DNA of 64,000 nucleotides from Arthrobacter mangrovi (GCF_026011795.1 NZ_BRVS01000027.1:35631-99630), one strand, 5' to 3'; shown: positions 1 to 9,197, counted from the first letter of the stretch. Notes: generated by a model not told the origin, from the sequence alone. Numbers and translations are program-made.

Positions 1-941
1 CAGACCTTTCCTATGGCTACGCACCGGAACAGGTTCAGGTTCTGGACCGGCAGGAGTTCAAGAACCTGATCAATATCGACGACGTCCACGGAGGGCTCTT
101 CTATCCTGATGTTGCACGGATCGATCCCGCCAAACTGGTGCACGGCCTGGCCGGGGTACTGGAATCCAAGGGCGTAAGGCTGTACGAATCCAGTCGTGTA
201 CTCTCCGTGGAGAACGGCACCGTCACCCTTGAAGCAGGGAGGGTGAGGGCACCTATGGCCTTCATCTGCACCGAGGGCTATTCCGCCCCGCTGCTTGGAC
301 CCCGCAGGCTCATTCCCATCAACTCCTCCATGATCGTTACGCAACGGCTGGACGACCGGGACTGGGAACACATCGGCTGGAACGGCCTCCAGTGCCTCAA
401 CGACTCGGCCCATGCGTTCATTTACGCGCAGCGCACCGCCGACAGCCGGATCGCGATCGGCGGCCGTGGCATGCCCTACCGGTTCGCCTCGGGAACCGGA
501 GGACACGGCCGGACGTCGGAGGCAACCGTGCGCCAGCTGCTGCAAAAACTGCACCGCTTCTTCCCCGGCATCGAATTCAGGGCCGAGCACGCCTGGTCCG
601 GAGTTCTGGGCGTGACCAGGGACTGGAACGCAAGCGTCACGTGGGATCCGGGATCCGGCGTCGGCGCGTCCGTCGGCTACGCCGGACACGGTGTCACCTC
701 CGCCTTCGTCGGGGCACGAACCCTCGCCGAGCTCGCACTCGGACACAAGACCGAGCGAACGCAATTGCCCTGGGTCGGTTACCGCTCACGCAGCTGGGAG
801 CCGGAACCCATCCGCTGGCTCGGCGTTCACGCGATGTACCGGCTGTTCGGTATAGCAGACGCATGGGAGGAATGGCGCGGCTCGGCCAAGACCTCGGCCC
901 TCGCGAAATTCGGCAGCCGCCTGGCCGGCTTACACGAATAA
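1..941 (+). CDS. FAD-dependent amine oxidase-type oxidoreductase, 5' end missing
   Basis: The frame is open from the window edge, so the N-terminus with the FAD-binding Rossmann motif lies outside. The visible 313 or so residues match the C-terminal two thirds of DAO-family oxidoreductases of the gamma-glutamylputrescine/glycine oxidase type: a substrate-domain stretch (FYPDVARIDP), the returning FAD strand (AFICTEGYSAP) and the late glycine-rich FAD contact GYAGHGVTSAFVGARTLAEL. Such enzymes oxidise a primary or secondary amine to imine plus hydrogen peroxide in the cytoplasm. The substrate cannot be named from this fragment. No partner gene follows; the next DNA is a hairpin and decayed small ORFs. 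Confidence 0.8.
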   Translation, partial: DLSYGYAPEQVQVLDRQEFKNLINIDDVHGGLFYPDVARIDPAKLVHGLAGVLESKGVRLYESSRVLSVENGTVTLEAGRVRAPMAFICTEGYSAPLLGPRRLIPINSSMIVTQRLDDRDWEHIGWNGLQCLNDSAHAFIYAQRTADSRIAIGGRGMPYRFASGTGGHGRTSEATVRQLLQKLHRFFPGIEFRAEHAWSGVLGVTRDWNASVTWDPGSGVGASVGYAGHGVTSAFVGARTLAELALGHKTERTQLPWVGYRSRSWEPEPIRWLGVHAMYRLFGIADAWEEWRGSAKTSALAKFGSRLAGLHE

Positions 942-1020
942 CCAAGACTCCCGAACCCATCCGTAGCCAACCGGCGCGACGCTCCCGCTAGCAGCCCTCT
1001 TTCTGCATCCCGATCACCCA

Positions 1021-1060
1021 CGGCGGCACGCTTCCATGCACTAACGGCAACGTGCCGCCG
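1021..1060. terminator. Hairpin after the oxidoreductase gene
   Basis: CGGCGGCACG and CGTGCCGCCG form a perfect 10-bp stem around a 20-nt loop, 80 bases past the stop codon. There is no T-run, so termination is likely but not certain. Confidence 0.45.
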
Positions 1061-1116
1061 CCGCACCAAAGAACCAGGCGCTTGCGCCGGACAGTACGAG
1101 ACGAAAGGAAACTGAG

Positions 1117-1338
1117 GTGGAATGGCCACCCGAGCAAGACTGGGAAGATCTCTTGGGCCAACAGGTGCAGATCCGAAAGGACGGGCATCTGATCCGAATC
1201 GGATACGTAGAGGACGTGACACAGACCGGTGATGCCCTCTGGCTGGAAAACCATGGCATCGACCCGAGAAAACTCTTCACCAAGGCAGATGGATACACAG
1301 CCACGAGCCTGACCGCGGGACTGCAGAACCAAACATGA
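1117..1338 (+). CDS. Small hypothetical protein, 73 aa
   Basis: The GTG start is preceded by AAAGGA at a good distance. No known domain is recognised. The protein is soluble and has the core GDALWLENHGIDPRKL. A recognisable second copy exists at 10,182-10,500, where the same reading is broken by stop codons; that similarity is the best evidence that this was selected as a protein. The stop overlaps the ATG of the next ORF as ATGA, so the pair was probably translationally coupled. Function unknown. Confidence 0.5.
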   Translation: MEWPPEQDWEDLLGQQVQIRKDGHLIRIGYVEDVTQTGDALWLENHGIDPRKLFTKADGYTATSLTAGLQNQT

Positions 1339-1627
1339 CAGCAGCCGCTACCCGACACTCAGTCCGTGTCACGGCCCCTGACAGGGCATGGACCGTTTCC
1401 TGGACGCAGCGGTCCACCAGGTTATGAAAGTCGCCCTTGCGCACCGCACCTGCGGAATTCTCGTGACCCGGCATGAAGATGCACACTTTGCAGTGGAGCT
1501 CGACGAGACCATCCCGTTCGGGTACACCGAAGAACACGACTGCAGGCGCTGCACGCCGTTGTGGGATCTTGCTGGAGGCGACAGCAGAGGAGGGTCCTCC
1601 AAGCAGACAAGTCAAAGCACCTTGTAG
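1335..1627 (+). pseudogene. Frameshifted small ORF coupled to the 73-aa gene
   Basis: Translation from the overlapping ATG at 1335 gives MTAAATRHSVRVTAPDRA and then runs out. A +1 shift near 1386 restores a second stretch beginning MDRFLDAAVHQVM and continuing through VTRHEDAHFAVELDETIPFGYT. The paralogous locus at 10,182-10,618 reads through this junction in one frame (NDRATMDRCLDTAVGR), showing that the break here is a frameshift. Similarity ends near 1540; the rest to 1627 is readthrough towards the relBE relic. Function of the parent protein unknown. Confidence 0.55.
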
Positions 1628-2075
1628 TGGTCGGAAGGGCGCAATCCTGTAGACATACAGGGTGTCCTCCTCGGCATCAAGGGTAAACAGCAAACGGTAG
1701 TCACCACGGAGTGCCGTGCGCATGCGCAGCAGTTCGTTGGTCAGCGGCTTGCAAAGGCGATGGGGGTATCGGCAAGAACACCGGTAACGACTCGCTGATA
1801 GCGGCGGCCGCCTTTTCCGGCAGCCGCCGAAACCCCTTAGTCACATGGCTGGCGACTCCGACCTTCCACTGGCCCTGGTCTGCCGATGGTGATTCACTCA
1901 CCGCAGCGGAAGGCCCGACCCCGGCCCAGGTCATCAACGCTAACCGTGCTGCCTTCGGCGACAGGCAGTGTACGGTTTCCTGCAGGGACTCCGATGATCC
2001 ATGGACGTGAGCGCAGCGGACGGCTGCCCGTGCCGGAGGTCCGGCCTATCGCTAGCCTGACTATGGCTGATAAGG
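1628..2075 (-). pseudogene. Relic of a relBE-type toxin-antitoxin module
   Basis: On the minus strand, fragments match the intact module at 19,744-20,309. The toxin part reads KGFRRLPEKAAAAI, then shifts frame, then continues MRTALRGDYRLLFTLDAEE without its normal C-terminus. The antitoxin part keeps only ESLQETVH and AEGSTVSVDDL; the first half of the gene is deleted. Similarity extends upstream into the promoter (2047-2075 resembles 20,339-20,366). Both genes are dead. The order of decay suggests duplication or repeated acquisition of the same module. Confidence 0.75.
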
Positions 2076-2145
2076 GGCGTTATGGGCCGAATATCAAGAC
2101 AGTTTCAGACCCTGTAGGCCCTCCGGTGGGTTCAGCGGTTGGGAC

Positions 2146-2550
2146 CTACCGTCGCCGGTTGTCGAGCGGCAGGCCTGCGTGCCCCACGAGCAGCCAGCCC
2201 TGATTGGTCTGGACCCAGGTGGCCAACACGCGGTTCTGCAGCCGAATCGTCTTGCCCTCGGCATTCAGCTCGGCGATGACGTCGCCCATCACCACGGCCG
2301 TTCCATCTGCGACCGTGATCGAATGGATGGGGTGCTCCACCCGGTTGTACGTGTACCGCCCTGCCTCCAGCTTCGAGAGATAGCTCTCGCGGGTCTCCGT
2401 CTCACCCGTCGCGTGCAGGAAGATGAGGTTCGGATGACACAGGAGAGCGAATCCCTCGGTATCTCCGTTCACCAGGCATCGATATCGCTGCTGTTCCAGA
2501 CCTCGCACAATAACATCGGCACTGGAGGTATCAGGTGTCTCTCGGGTCAT
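2146..2550 (-). CDS. NTF2-like / SnoaL-type protein, 134 aa
   Basis: The sequence has the alpha+beta pattern of the NTF2-like superfamily with DUF4440 features: an N-terminal helix ending in NGDTEGFALLCHPNLIFLH, and C-terminal strands VMGDVIAEL and LATWVQTNQGWLLVGHAG. The frame is open far upstream on the minus strand, but the ATG at 2550 gives the domain its normal length. It is divergent from the PaaX-like regulator at 2623, which may control it. Family members act as small isomerases, cyclases or dehydratases, or simply bind small hydrophobic ligands; no substrate can be named. Confidence 0.7.
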   Translation of the reverse strand: MTRETPDTSSADVIVRGLEQQRYRCLVNGDTEGFALLCHPNLIFLHATGETETRESYLSKLEAGRYTYNRVEHPIHSITVADGTAVVMGDVIAELNAEGKTIRLQNRVLATWVQTNQGWLLVGHAGLPLDNRRR

Positions 2551-2622
2551 GGTCTCTCTCGGGTGCAGGCTGGATGATCGGCCTGTCGGCTGGGGCGGGC
2601 GACGGGTTGTACGCTGGTCAGC

Positions 2623-3489
2623 GTGGCCATTGCACTTGATGAGATAATCGCGGGCCGGGCCCCTGGGGAACACAGCCAGGCTGCCCATCACCGGTTCATT
2701 ATCACTATATTCGGCGTGTATGGCCGTCCCGCAGGCCGGGCGTTGAAGGTGTCGACGGTCGTCGGTCTCATGTCTGTGCTGGGTTACGAGCCGGCCAGTG
2801 TACGCTCGTCCATCTCCCGCTTGAAGAAGAAGGGGGTACTGGTCCCTCAGGCGGTGGACGGTGCCGTAGGCTACGCCTTGGCTGAGGAGCTCGAGCCGCA
2901 CATGATTATTGGAGACGAGCGGATCTTCTCCCCTCGGTCTCAAGGGGCCAATGAACCGTGGCTGATGGTCTCCTACTCCGTCCCGGAAGCCCAGCGGAAG
3001 AACCGGCAGATCATTCGCACCGGCCTGACACGCCTGGGCTTCGGGACTGTGGTTCCGGGGCTGTCGATTGCGCCGGCGCATCTTCGCGCTGAAGTGATGG
3101 AGTACATGACCAAGCACGGAGTCACGGAGTATGTGGACTACTTCGCCTCCGAGCCGATCGGGCCAGGGGGGATGCGGCAGCGGGTCGCCCAGTGGTGGAA
3201 CCTCGAGAGCCTGGAGAGCCACTACCGGGAGTTCGTGGACCTTTATGAGCATGAGGTCGCGAAATGGTCTACTCACACCTCTACCGATCTGGTCTCCCTC
3301 CGGGCCGCCTTCCAGCTTTACATTCCGCTGCTGACGCATTGGCGGCGACTTCCGTATCTGGATCCGGGACTGCCCATCGAGTTCCTTCCCGACGGGTGGA
3401 TGGGGATTAGAGCCCGGCGGGCGTTCACGGAGCTCCATCGTTCGATCGCGCCCCTCGCCGCGGCGTACGTCCGCCGGGAGATGGCCTGA
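2623..3489 (+). CDS. PaaX-family transcriptional regulator
   Basis: 288 aa from a GTG start. An N-terminal winged helix (FIITIFGVYGRPAGRALKVS through VRSSISRLKKKGVL) is followed by the PaaX central domain (GDERIF, LTRLGFGTVVPGLSIAP) and C-terminal domain (RVAQWWNLESL, LLTHWRRLPYLDPGLP, EFLPDGW). PaaX proteins are repressors released by aryl-CoA thioesters. This is a clear paralogue of the protein at 11,710. Its likely targets are the divergent NTF2-like gene and the esterase/monooxygenase module downstream. Confidence 0.88.
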   Translation: MAIALDEIIAGRAPGEHSQAAHHRFIITIFGVYGRPAGRALKVSTVVGLMSVLGYEPASVRSSISRLKKKGVLVPQAVDGAVGYALAEELEPHMIIGDERIFSPRSQGANEPWLMVSYSVPEAQRKNRQIIRTGLTRLGFGTVVPGLSIAPAHLRAEVMEYMTKHGVTEYVDYFASEPIGPGGMRQRVAQWWNLESLESHYREFVDLYEHEVAKWSTHTSTDLVSLRAAFQLYIPLLTHWRRLPYLDPGLPIEFLPDGWMGIRARRAFTELHRSIAPLAAAYVRREMA

Positions 3490-3501
3490 GCGGTAACGTC
3501 C

Positions 3502-4863
3502 TTAGTGCTGCTGGCTGATGAAAGCGACGAGGGCGCCCATGGTGTCCTCCGAGATCCGCTCGAACTCTTCCTCGGTCACGCCGCGCAGCATGGGTGCATC
3601 CTGCCAAGCGGCCGCATTGCCGAACTGGAACGGCAAGTCGAAGCAGTGAGCGCTGTGAAGGTGCGGCAAAGGGCTGGCATGCACAAACGGGTCGACGACG
3701 GTAGTGACGCACGCCGCCTGCAGGCTTTGAGCGAACTCCGAGGGGAATCTTTGGAACTGCGACCAGGACGAGGCGTCCACGAGTTGTCGGTAGGGGCTCA
3801 GCCCCGAGTCGGCGCCCGTGAACCTGCCGCCCTGTACCAACCGATCCGGAAGGTCCTGAACGGCCCAGGTGCCCAGGTCGGCGTCCACCTGGTCCTGGGT
3901 GGCCTGGAGGTGTTGCGGTGAGTTCCAGAAGAACGCGGCCGATTCCTCCGCGGTCCATCGCAGGAAGACGGCCCGGGCATGGACCGCGGACGCTGCCCAG
4001 TCCGGGTCGAGCAGGGTCTCCGGCAGCCCTGGGGTCTGCACCGGCAGGTATCCGGCAGGTGCGTGGGACAGCGGGGGCCGGGTTTGTGTCTGCCTGCTCG
4101 CCTGCAGTGCCTGTGCTCCCGCGGAGAGCAGCAGGGACAGCGGTGCCTCTGCCGGGTCCTGCGGGCCCACGGCTTCGGTTGCCAGCTGGTGCACGTGCTG
4201 CTGGTGAAGCTGGCTCCACGGTGCACGGGTCCCCATGCTCAGGTGGGCCACCTGGTGGATCATGCCGCGGGTCCCGGGCAGGACGGAGAGCAGGTGGCCG
4301 TACCAGCCGCCAGCGGACTGGCCGACCAGCGTGATGTGTCCGGGGTCGCCGCCGAACCGATGGATCTGTTCCTGGACCCATTGCAGGGCCATGATCAGGT
4401 CTTCGGCCGGCAGGGGAAGTCCGATTCTGGACTGATCTCCCAGATGACCCAGAGCACCTAGGCGGTAGTTCACGGTGACCACCACGATGCCCCGGGCAGC
4501 GAGCCGGGCACCGTCGTACCACTCCTGAGCCCCTCCGCCGGTCATCCACGCGCCGCCATGTATGAAGACCATCACCGGGAGGCGGTCGGCGTCCTCAGGT
4601 GCCCAGACGTTGAGGAAGTGGGCGTTCTCGGACTGCGGATTGTCTCGGCCGGTGCCCATGAACGCGGCGAGCCGGCCGGGGGATTGAGGAAAGACCGGAA
4701 CCTCGGCCAGACGCTGCACCTCGAGGCGTCCGCCGGCGGGCTGGGGGAGGGAGAATCGACGGTTCGTGCAGGCGTACCGAAGCCCCAGCCACGCCCGGAC
4801 TCCCGTGCCGGTAGCAGTTTCCCGCAGGGTAGGGGAATCGTGTCGACCGAGAGTTCCGGTCAT
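3502..4863 (-). CDS. Type-B carboxylesterase
   Basis: 453 aa, alpha/beta hydrolase of the carboxylesterase/lipase type B family. The oxyanion-hole motif IHGGAWMTGG is at about residues 101-110 and the nucleophile elbow GQSAGG has its Ser near residue 183; TAEESAAFFW belongs to the acid region. There is no signal peptide, so it is probably cytoplasmic. It is somewhat short for the family (usually 480-550 aa). It lies downstream of the monooxygenase and cupin genes on the same strand, so it may cleave an ester or amide in that pathway. Confidence 0.85.
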   Translation of the reverse strand: MTGTLGRHDSPTLRETATGTGVRAWLGLRYACTNRRFSLPQPAGGRLEVQRLAEVPVFPQSPGRLAAFMGTGRDNPQSENAHFLNVWAPEDADRLPVMVFIHGGAWMTGGGAQEWYDGARLAARGIVVVTVNYRLGALGHLGDQSRIGLPLPAEDLIMALQWVQEQIHRFGGDPGHITLVGQSAGGWYGHLLSVLPGTRGMIHQVAHLSMGTRAPWSQLHQQHVHQLATEAVGPQDPAEAPLSLLLSAGAQALQASRQTQTRPPLSHAPAGYLPVQTPGLPETLLDPDWAASAVHARAVFLRWTAEESAAFFWNSPQHLQATQDQVDADLGTWAVQDLPDRLVQGGRFTGADSGLSPYRQLVDASSWSQFQRFPSEFAQSLQAACVTTVVDPFVHASPLPHLHSAHCFDLPFQFGNAAAWQDAPMLRGVTEEEFERISEDTMGALVAFISQQH

Positions 4864-4905
4864 GATCTTTGTCCCTTCAATGGCCTCGAGGCCGGTCGGG
4901 TGTTC

Positions 4906-6138
4906 CTAAAGTTTGGTCGAGATGAAGGGAGTGTCTGTCAGGCCGTTGCCGTGCAGCTGGTAGCCCATGGGTGCGGTGATGGAGGCATGTCGGGTGCCCG
5001 TGTTGACGTCGCGCCACATCCGGCCCAGCAGACTGGTCTCGCCGAAGGAAGCGGTGCCGTGCAGCCAGCACAGGTCATTGACAGCATCTACCAGCGCGTG
5101 TCCGGCATGCCCGATGCCACCGCGGAACCGGGCACGCTCGGTCAGCGGTAGTGGCGTGTCGCCGCTGGCGGCGGCGTCGATGGCAGCGGCAGAACGCTGC
5201 AGCATCAGCAGCGCGGTGTCGATCTTCGCGCTGGCCTTGCCCAGATCCTGGACGAATGCGCCGGAGTCCGATGCCTTCTTGAAGTGGGTGTAAGTGATGC
5301 CGCGCTTATTCGCCCGCTCTCTCACGTAGTCCAGGGCGGCATAGGCTGCACCCACGGAGGATGACTGGATGGTGGTGGACATGGTCAGGTGCGGGGTGAG
5401 ACGCCGCGCGAAGGTCTCATCGGCCTGCTGTTCGTATCCGCGACCCATCAGCTGCTCAAAGCTGATCACCCTGTGGTCTTCTACCCAGAGGTCCCGGGTG
5501 TGCATGGTGTTGGAACCGGTGCCGCGCATGCCGATGGTGAACCAGGTGTCCTCCACCTCGTATTCGCCGCGCTTCATCATGACGAAGCCGATCGGCGGGT
5601 TCTGCGGGTCGCCGCCCTCTTCATGCACGTACAGGATGCCGATGGCCCATTCGGAGTGGGAAATGTTGGAGGAGAAGGGCCACTTGCCCTGGATCCGCCA
5701 GCCGCCGTTCTCCCGGATGGCGGTGCCCTGCGGGCTGGCGAAGATCGAGGCCATCCGCACTGGCCCGCGAGCGAACACCTCATCAAGCAGGCTGTAGTCG
5801 AAGCGGTTCGCCAACATGACCGAGCCGTTGGAGATCACCGTGCACCAGGCAGCGGCCGGGTCGTAGTAGCCGATGGTGCGGGCGGCCTCCAGCAGCATGG
5901 AGGCTCCGCCCTCGTAGCCCCCGTACTTCTTCATGCAGGCGATCTTCATCGCGCCGATGGACTCCAAGGCCTCGATGGTTTCATCGCTCTGCACCCGGTT
6001 CCGGTCCGCGTCGACGGCGTTCTTGGCCAAAAGCGGACCGATCTCGTGAACGCGCTGAACCAGTTCATCGGTGACTTCCCGGGACGGGGGAGCGGCTTGA
6101 CGAAGCGGGTTGGTGACCTGTTCCAGGATTTCAGTCAT
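4906..6138 (-). CDS. Flavin-dependent monooxygenase, acyl-CoA dehydrogenase fold (group D)
   Basis: 410 aa. The fold is that of acyl-CoA dehydrogenases, but with features of two-component oxygenases (HsaA, IacA, DszC, indole oxygenases): an N-terminal RVHEIGPLLAKNA segment, SSNISHSEWAIGILY, the central GMRGTGSNT flavin contact and a helical C-terminus ending in GNGLTDTPF. It should use reduced FMN or FAD supplied by the reductase encoded divergently at 6986. Its substrate is probably aromatic or heteroaromatic. An indole-type ring linked to the anthranilate operon at 13-19.6 kb is one possibility, but that is inference. Confidence 0.85.
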   Translation of the reverse strand: MTEILEQVTNPLRQAAPPSREVTDELVQRVHEIGPLLAKNAVDADRNRVQSDETIEALESIGAMKIACMKKYGGYEGGASMLLEAARTIGYYDPAAAWCTVISNGSVMLANRFDYSLLDEVFARGPVRMASIFASPQGTAIRENGGWRIQGKWPFSSNISHSEWAIGILYVHEEGGDPQNPPIGFVMMKRGEYEVEDTWFTIGMRGTGSNTMHTRDLWVEDHRVISFEQLMGRGYEQQADETFARRLTPHLTMSTTIQSSSVGAAYAALDYVRERANKRGITYTHFKKASDSGAFVQDLGKASAKIDTALLMLQRSAAAIDAAASGDTPLPLTERARFRGGIGHAGHALVDAVNDLCWLHGTASFGETSLLGRMWRDVNTGTRHASITAPMGYQLHGNGLTDTPFISTKL

Positions 6139-6177
6139 GATGTTCTTCCTTCTGGATGTGTGGAGGGTGGGAAGCGC

Positions 6178-6768
6178 TCAGGCCTTGGCCTGCCGGCGGG
6201 CCTGCTGCTTGGCTCGCGGGCTGTCCTCAGGAGGCAGCAGGGTGATCCCGTACTTCTCGCAGGCAACGTCCAGGCGCTCCAAGGTGGCCGGGTCCATGCG
6301 CCACCCGCGCTGCGGGCCGGGGTATTCGGCCGGAACGGAGACGTCCTCGAAGAACTTCTCCAGGCCGGCGGGCCCGCTGATGTTGAGCCAGCGGGACTCG
6401 ACCTCGGAGGAGGCCTGGAAGATGTGGGGGACGTTCCTGGGCATCAGGATGCTGTCGCCCGGGCCCAGGGTGACCTCGGTGTCTTCGACCCAGAACGTGA
6501 CTGACCCCTCGAGCAGGTAGAAAATCTCGTCCTCTCCGTTGTGCTCGTGGACGGGGGGCTCAGACCCGAGATACGCGTGGGTGTGGCTCAGCATGAACTG
6601 GCCGTTGGTCATCTCCGAGGTGATGATCGGCTGGACAAGGTTGCCCAGGAACCACAGGTTCTTCCTCTCGGCCGCGCGAATCACGTAGATCCGCTCCTCG
6701 TCGACCTCGCTGGCCTCGGCCGGGTAAGGGCTGGTCGATTTTGAGACCTGGGCAGTGTCAAGGGTCAT
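6178..6768 (-). CDS. Cupin-domain protein, 196 aa
   Basis: ATG at 6768 has GAAGGA eight bases upstream. A single cupin barrel is visible: PPVHEHNGEDEIFYLLEG (metal-ligand motif 1, two His and a Glu) and PGDSILMPRNVPHIFQ (motif 2 with the last His). A C-terminal extension (EKFFEDVSVPAEYPGP) resembles quercetinase-like or sugar-isomerase-like cupins. It starts the minus-strand transcript cupin - monooxygenase - esterase. Possible roles are dioxygenase, isomerase or ligand-binding protein; the metal site looks intact. Confidence 0.8.
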   Translation of the reverse strand: MTLDTAQVSKSTSPYPAEASEVDEERIYVIRAAERKNLWFLGNLVQPIITSEMTNGQFMLSHTHAYLGSEPPVHEHNGEDEIFYLLEGSVTFWVEDTEVTLGPGDSILMPRNVPHIFQASSEVESRWLNISGPAGLEKFFEDVSVPAEYPGPQRGWRMDPATLERLDVACEKYGITLLPPEDSPRAKQQARRQAKA

Positions 6769-6985
6769 GGATGGTCCTTCCATCGTCCGGCTGTGAACCA
6801 CAGCACATCAAGATGTGTCAAAGCTAATACGGTCGATCAAATTGTGCAAGAAGAACTTCAGCACGGCCCTAAGTTGCAAAGTTATAGCGACCGCAACAAT
6901 TTTGCTATACAGCGCAGCGGATCTGTGCAAAGCTGTTGCTCAGGTCACTTCCGCGGCCTCGAGATGACTTAGAAAGGATTTCGTC
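6769..6985. promoter_or_regulatory. AT-rich divergent promoter with TGCAA repeats
   Basis: This 217-bp gap drives the cupin operon leftward and the flavin reductase rightward and is far more AT-rich than its surroundings. It holds three related direct repeats, TGTGCAAG (6843), GTTGCAAAG (6873) and TGTGCAAAG (6924), and an inverted repeat ATAGC (6884-6888) / GCTAT (6904-6908). These are likely operator elements, perhaps for one of the PaaX-like proteins. No TGACGNNCGT motif occurs here. Confidence 0.5.
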
Positions 6986-7513
6986 ATGTCAATTGCCACC
7001 CTTCAGGACCCGCAGACCGCCATCGACCCGATGATGCTGCGTCAGACCTTCGGCCACTTCCCTTCGGGCGTCGCCGCCATCTCGGCGAGGGTGGAAGGGC
7101 AGGCCGAGGTCATGGTTGCCTCATCCTTCTCAGTGGGGGTCTCCCTGGATCCGGCCTTGGCCCTCTTCTCCGTGCAGAAGATTTCAAGTACGTGGCCCCG
7201 CATTGCCCGCGCCAAGCGAATCGGCGTGTCAATCCTGGCCGTTGATCAGGCTCGACTGTGCCGGCAGCTGGCCGGCAGGGACCGGGCCAGCCGGCTGGCC
7301 GGCGTGGATAGCCGCACGACCGAGGAGGGGGCCGTGTTGGTGAATGGCGCCGCTGCATGGTTCGACTGTTCGATCCATGCAGTCCACGAGGCCGGCGACC
7401 ATGACGTCGTGATCTTCCAGGTCCATGACCTGGGCATGAGCCAGGACATTTCTCCGCTGGTCTTCCACGGGTCCAGGTTCACCGGCGTCGCCCCTTCTCC
7501 GGCGGACCGGTAA
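6986..7513 (+). CDS. NAD(P)H:flavin reductase, HpaC family
   Basis: 175 aa, flavin reductase-like FMN-binding split barrel: FGHFPSGVAAISAR near the start, MVASSFSVGVSLDPALALFSVQ, and the late GSRFTGV. It starts at ATG with GAAAGGA upstream. It should reduce free FMN/FAD for the monooxygenase encoded divergently, forming a classic two-component system. Expression is likely shared through the AT-rich promoter between them. Confidence 0.88.
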   Translation: MSIATLQDPQTAIDPMMLRQTFGHFPSGVAAISARVEGQAEVMVASSFSVGVSLDPALALFSVQKISSTWPRIARAKRIGVSILAVDQARLCRQLAGRDRASRLAGVDSRTTEEGAVLVNGAAAWFDCSIHAVHEAGDHDVVIFQVHDLGMSQDISPLVFHGSRFTGVAPSPADR

Positions 7514-7793
7514 ACCTCTCGTCGCCTGGATCCAAGCCCTGAACCCTGCCGCGGGAGCAGAGGGTCAAGTGGCCTAATGGAAACGATCGGAAAAAAGGGG
7601 ATATACATGCGGCCCCACCTTATGGCAAGATGTGACCTGAAGCACGCAGGCTTCTCGTGCGAGGTCGGTCCAAGCAGGTTCAGCAGTCTCCGGACGCACC
7701 GCCGAGCCGACGACTTAGCCCTTCAAGGTAGCCCTCGCAATGTTCTCGTCGGACACGTCCTCCGTGCCGATCCACATTCCCAAAGGAACAAAG

Positions 7794-9134
7794 ATGACCG
7801 AACTCACGCACTCCGTTGAGCCGCCTGTGCAAGGGACGGAACCGGCCGCGCTATCCCGATCGGAGAAGCGACGGGTGATCCTCGGGGTAGGCGTAGGTAA
7901 CGCCCTCGAGTGGTACGACTGGACCGCCTACTCGATCTTCGCCGCCTACTTCGCAGGCCAGTTTTTCCTCGCCACGAACCCGTTGACGGCGCTTCTCGGG
8001 ACGCTGGCCGTCTTCGCGGCCGGATTCCTCATGCGGCCGCTGGGAGGCCTCTTCTTCGGCTGGTACGCGGACCGTCACGGGCGACGTCGCGCGATGACGA
8101 CCTCGATGCTCCTGACCGCCGGAGGCAGCCTGCTCATCGGTGTCTCCCCGACCTACGAGACCATCGGTCCGGCCGCTGCCGTCTTCCTCCTCGCGGGGCG
8201 CCTCCTGCAGGGTCTGGGGCACGGCGGTGAAGTGGTCTCCTCCTTCACCTATGTCACGGAGATGGCGCCTGCCAGCAAGCGCGGCGTGTGGGCTTCCTCC
8301 GTCTTCGTCTTCGTCACCATCGGCGTTATCGCCGCCACGCTGCTCGGAGCCGGCCTAACGAGCACATTCGGCCCCGACGCCGTGGGCGAATGGGGCTGGC
8401 GCCTGCCCTTCATACTGGGCGGGCTGCTGGGAATTTACGCGTTGTATCTCCGTCGCAGCCTGGATGAGACCCCGATGTTCAAGCGCCAGCGCGAAGAGCG
8501 GGCCGCCGTTGCGGCGCCGCGCGGCCGCGGGATGTGGGCGGAGATCTGGAAGCACCGCAAGGCCTGCCTCCGTATCCTCATCCTGTCGGCCGGCGGCGGC
8601 GTCATGTACTACGTCTGGGCCATCATGGCACCCGCGTTTGCGATGGGTCCCCTAAAGATGGAGCCTGGACCGGTCATGTGGGTCAGCACCGGCGCTAATC
8701 TCTTCTTGATCCTGTGCCTGCTGTTCTGGGGCCGAGTGTCCGATCGATTCGGCCGCAAGCTCAACTGGATCGTATTCGGCGTCGGGTCGGTCGTGATGAT
8801 CATCCCGCTGTCCATGATCCTCACCGGTGGAGACGGGATCTGGCGGCTCGCGGTCTACATGGGCGTGGGAATGATCCTGGTCGCTGCCCCAACCGCCATC
8901 ATGCCGGCCTACTTCCCCGAGCAGTTCCCCACGCATGTGCGTGCAGTAGGAATGGGTATGCCTTACTCGCTCGGTCTGGCACTGACCGGTGGCACCGCCC
9001 CGTATCTGCAGGCCTGGCTCTACTCACTCGGACAGCCGCGAGTGTTCGACTTCTACCTGATCGCCGTATGCGCGATCGTCCTAACGGTCACCCTGATGTC
9101 TCCCGAAACGCGAGGCAAGAAGCTGACGAACTGA
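7794..9134 (+). CDS. MFS transporter, metabolite:H+ symporter (MHS) type
   Basis: 446 aa with about 12 membrane segments. The start at 7794 is chosen because AAAGGA sits in front of it. MHS signatures are present: GNALEWYDWTAYSIFAAYF in TM1, FLMRPLGGLFFGWYADRHGRR in loop 2-3 (family motif GXXXDRXGRR) and LLQGLGHGGEVVSS. MHS proteins import organic acids, here probably the aromatic or heterocyclic acid used by the neighbouring genes. A paralogue is at 31,503 and another at 54,342. Confidence 0.88.
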   Translation: MTELTHSVEPPVQGTEPAALSRSEKRRVILGVGVGNALEWYDWTAYSIFAAYFAGQFFLATNPLTALLGTLAVFAAGFLMRPLGGLFFGWYADRHGRRRAMTTSMLLTAGGSLLIGVSPTYETIGPAAAVFLLAGRLLQGLGHGGEVVSSFTYVTEMAPASKRGVWASSVFVFVTIGVIAATLLGAGLTSTFGPDAVGEWGWRLPFILGGLLGIYALYLRRSLDETPMFKRQREERAAVAAPRGRGMWAEIWKHRKACLRILILSAGGGVMYYVWAIMAPAFAMGPLKMEPGPVMWVSTGANLFLILCLLFWGRVSDRFGRKLNWIVFGVGSVVMIIPLSMILTGGDGIWRLAVYMGVGMILVAAPTAIMPAYFPEQFPTHVRAVGMGMPYSLGLALTGGTAPYLQAWLYSLGQPRVFDFYLIAVCAIVLTVTLMSPETRGKKLTN

Positions 9135-9165
9135 CCCCGACCGCATCGTCAGTATCACCTGTCGG

Positions 9166-9197
9166 CGCGTCCTGGACACCACGGTCTCCAGGACGCG
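9166..9197. terminator. Hairpin between transporter and DUF3237 gene
   Basis: CGCGTCCTGGA (9166-9176) pairs with TCCAGGACGCG (9187-9197), 11 bp, loop of 10. It lies 32 bases after the transporter stop and is a likely terminator or attenuator. Confidence 0.5.

Noticed and set aside
2551..3438. N-terminal extension of the NTF2-like protein to over 400 residues
   Set aside because: It would run antisense through the PaaX-like gene; the extra sequence is proline/arginine-rich and the domain is complete from the ATG at 2550.
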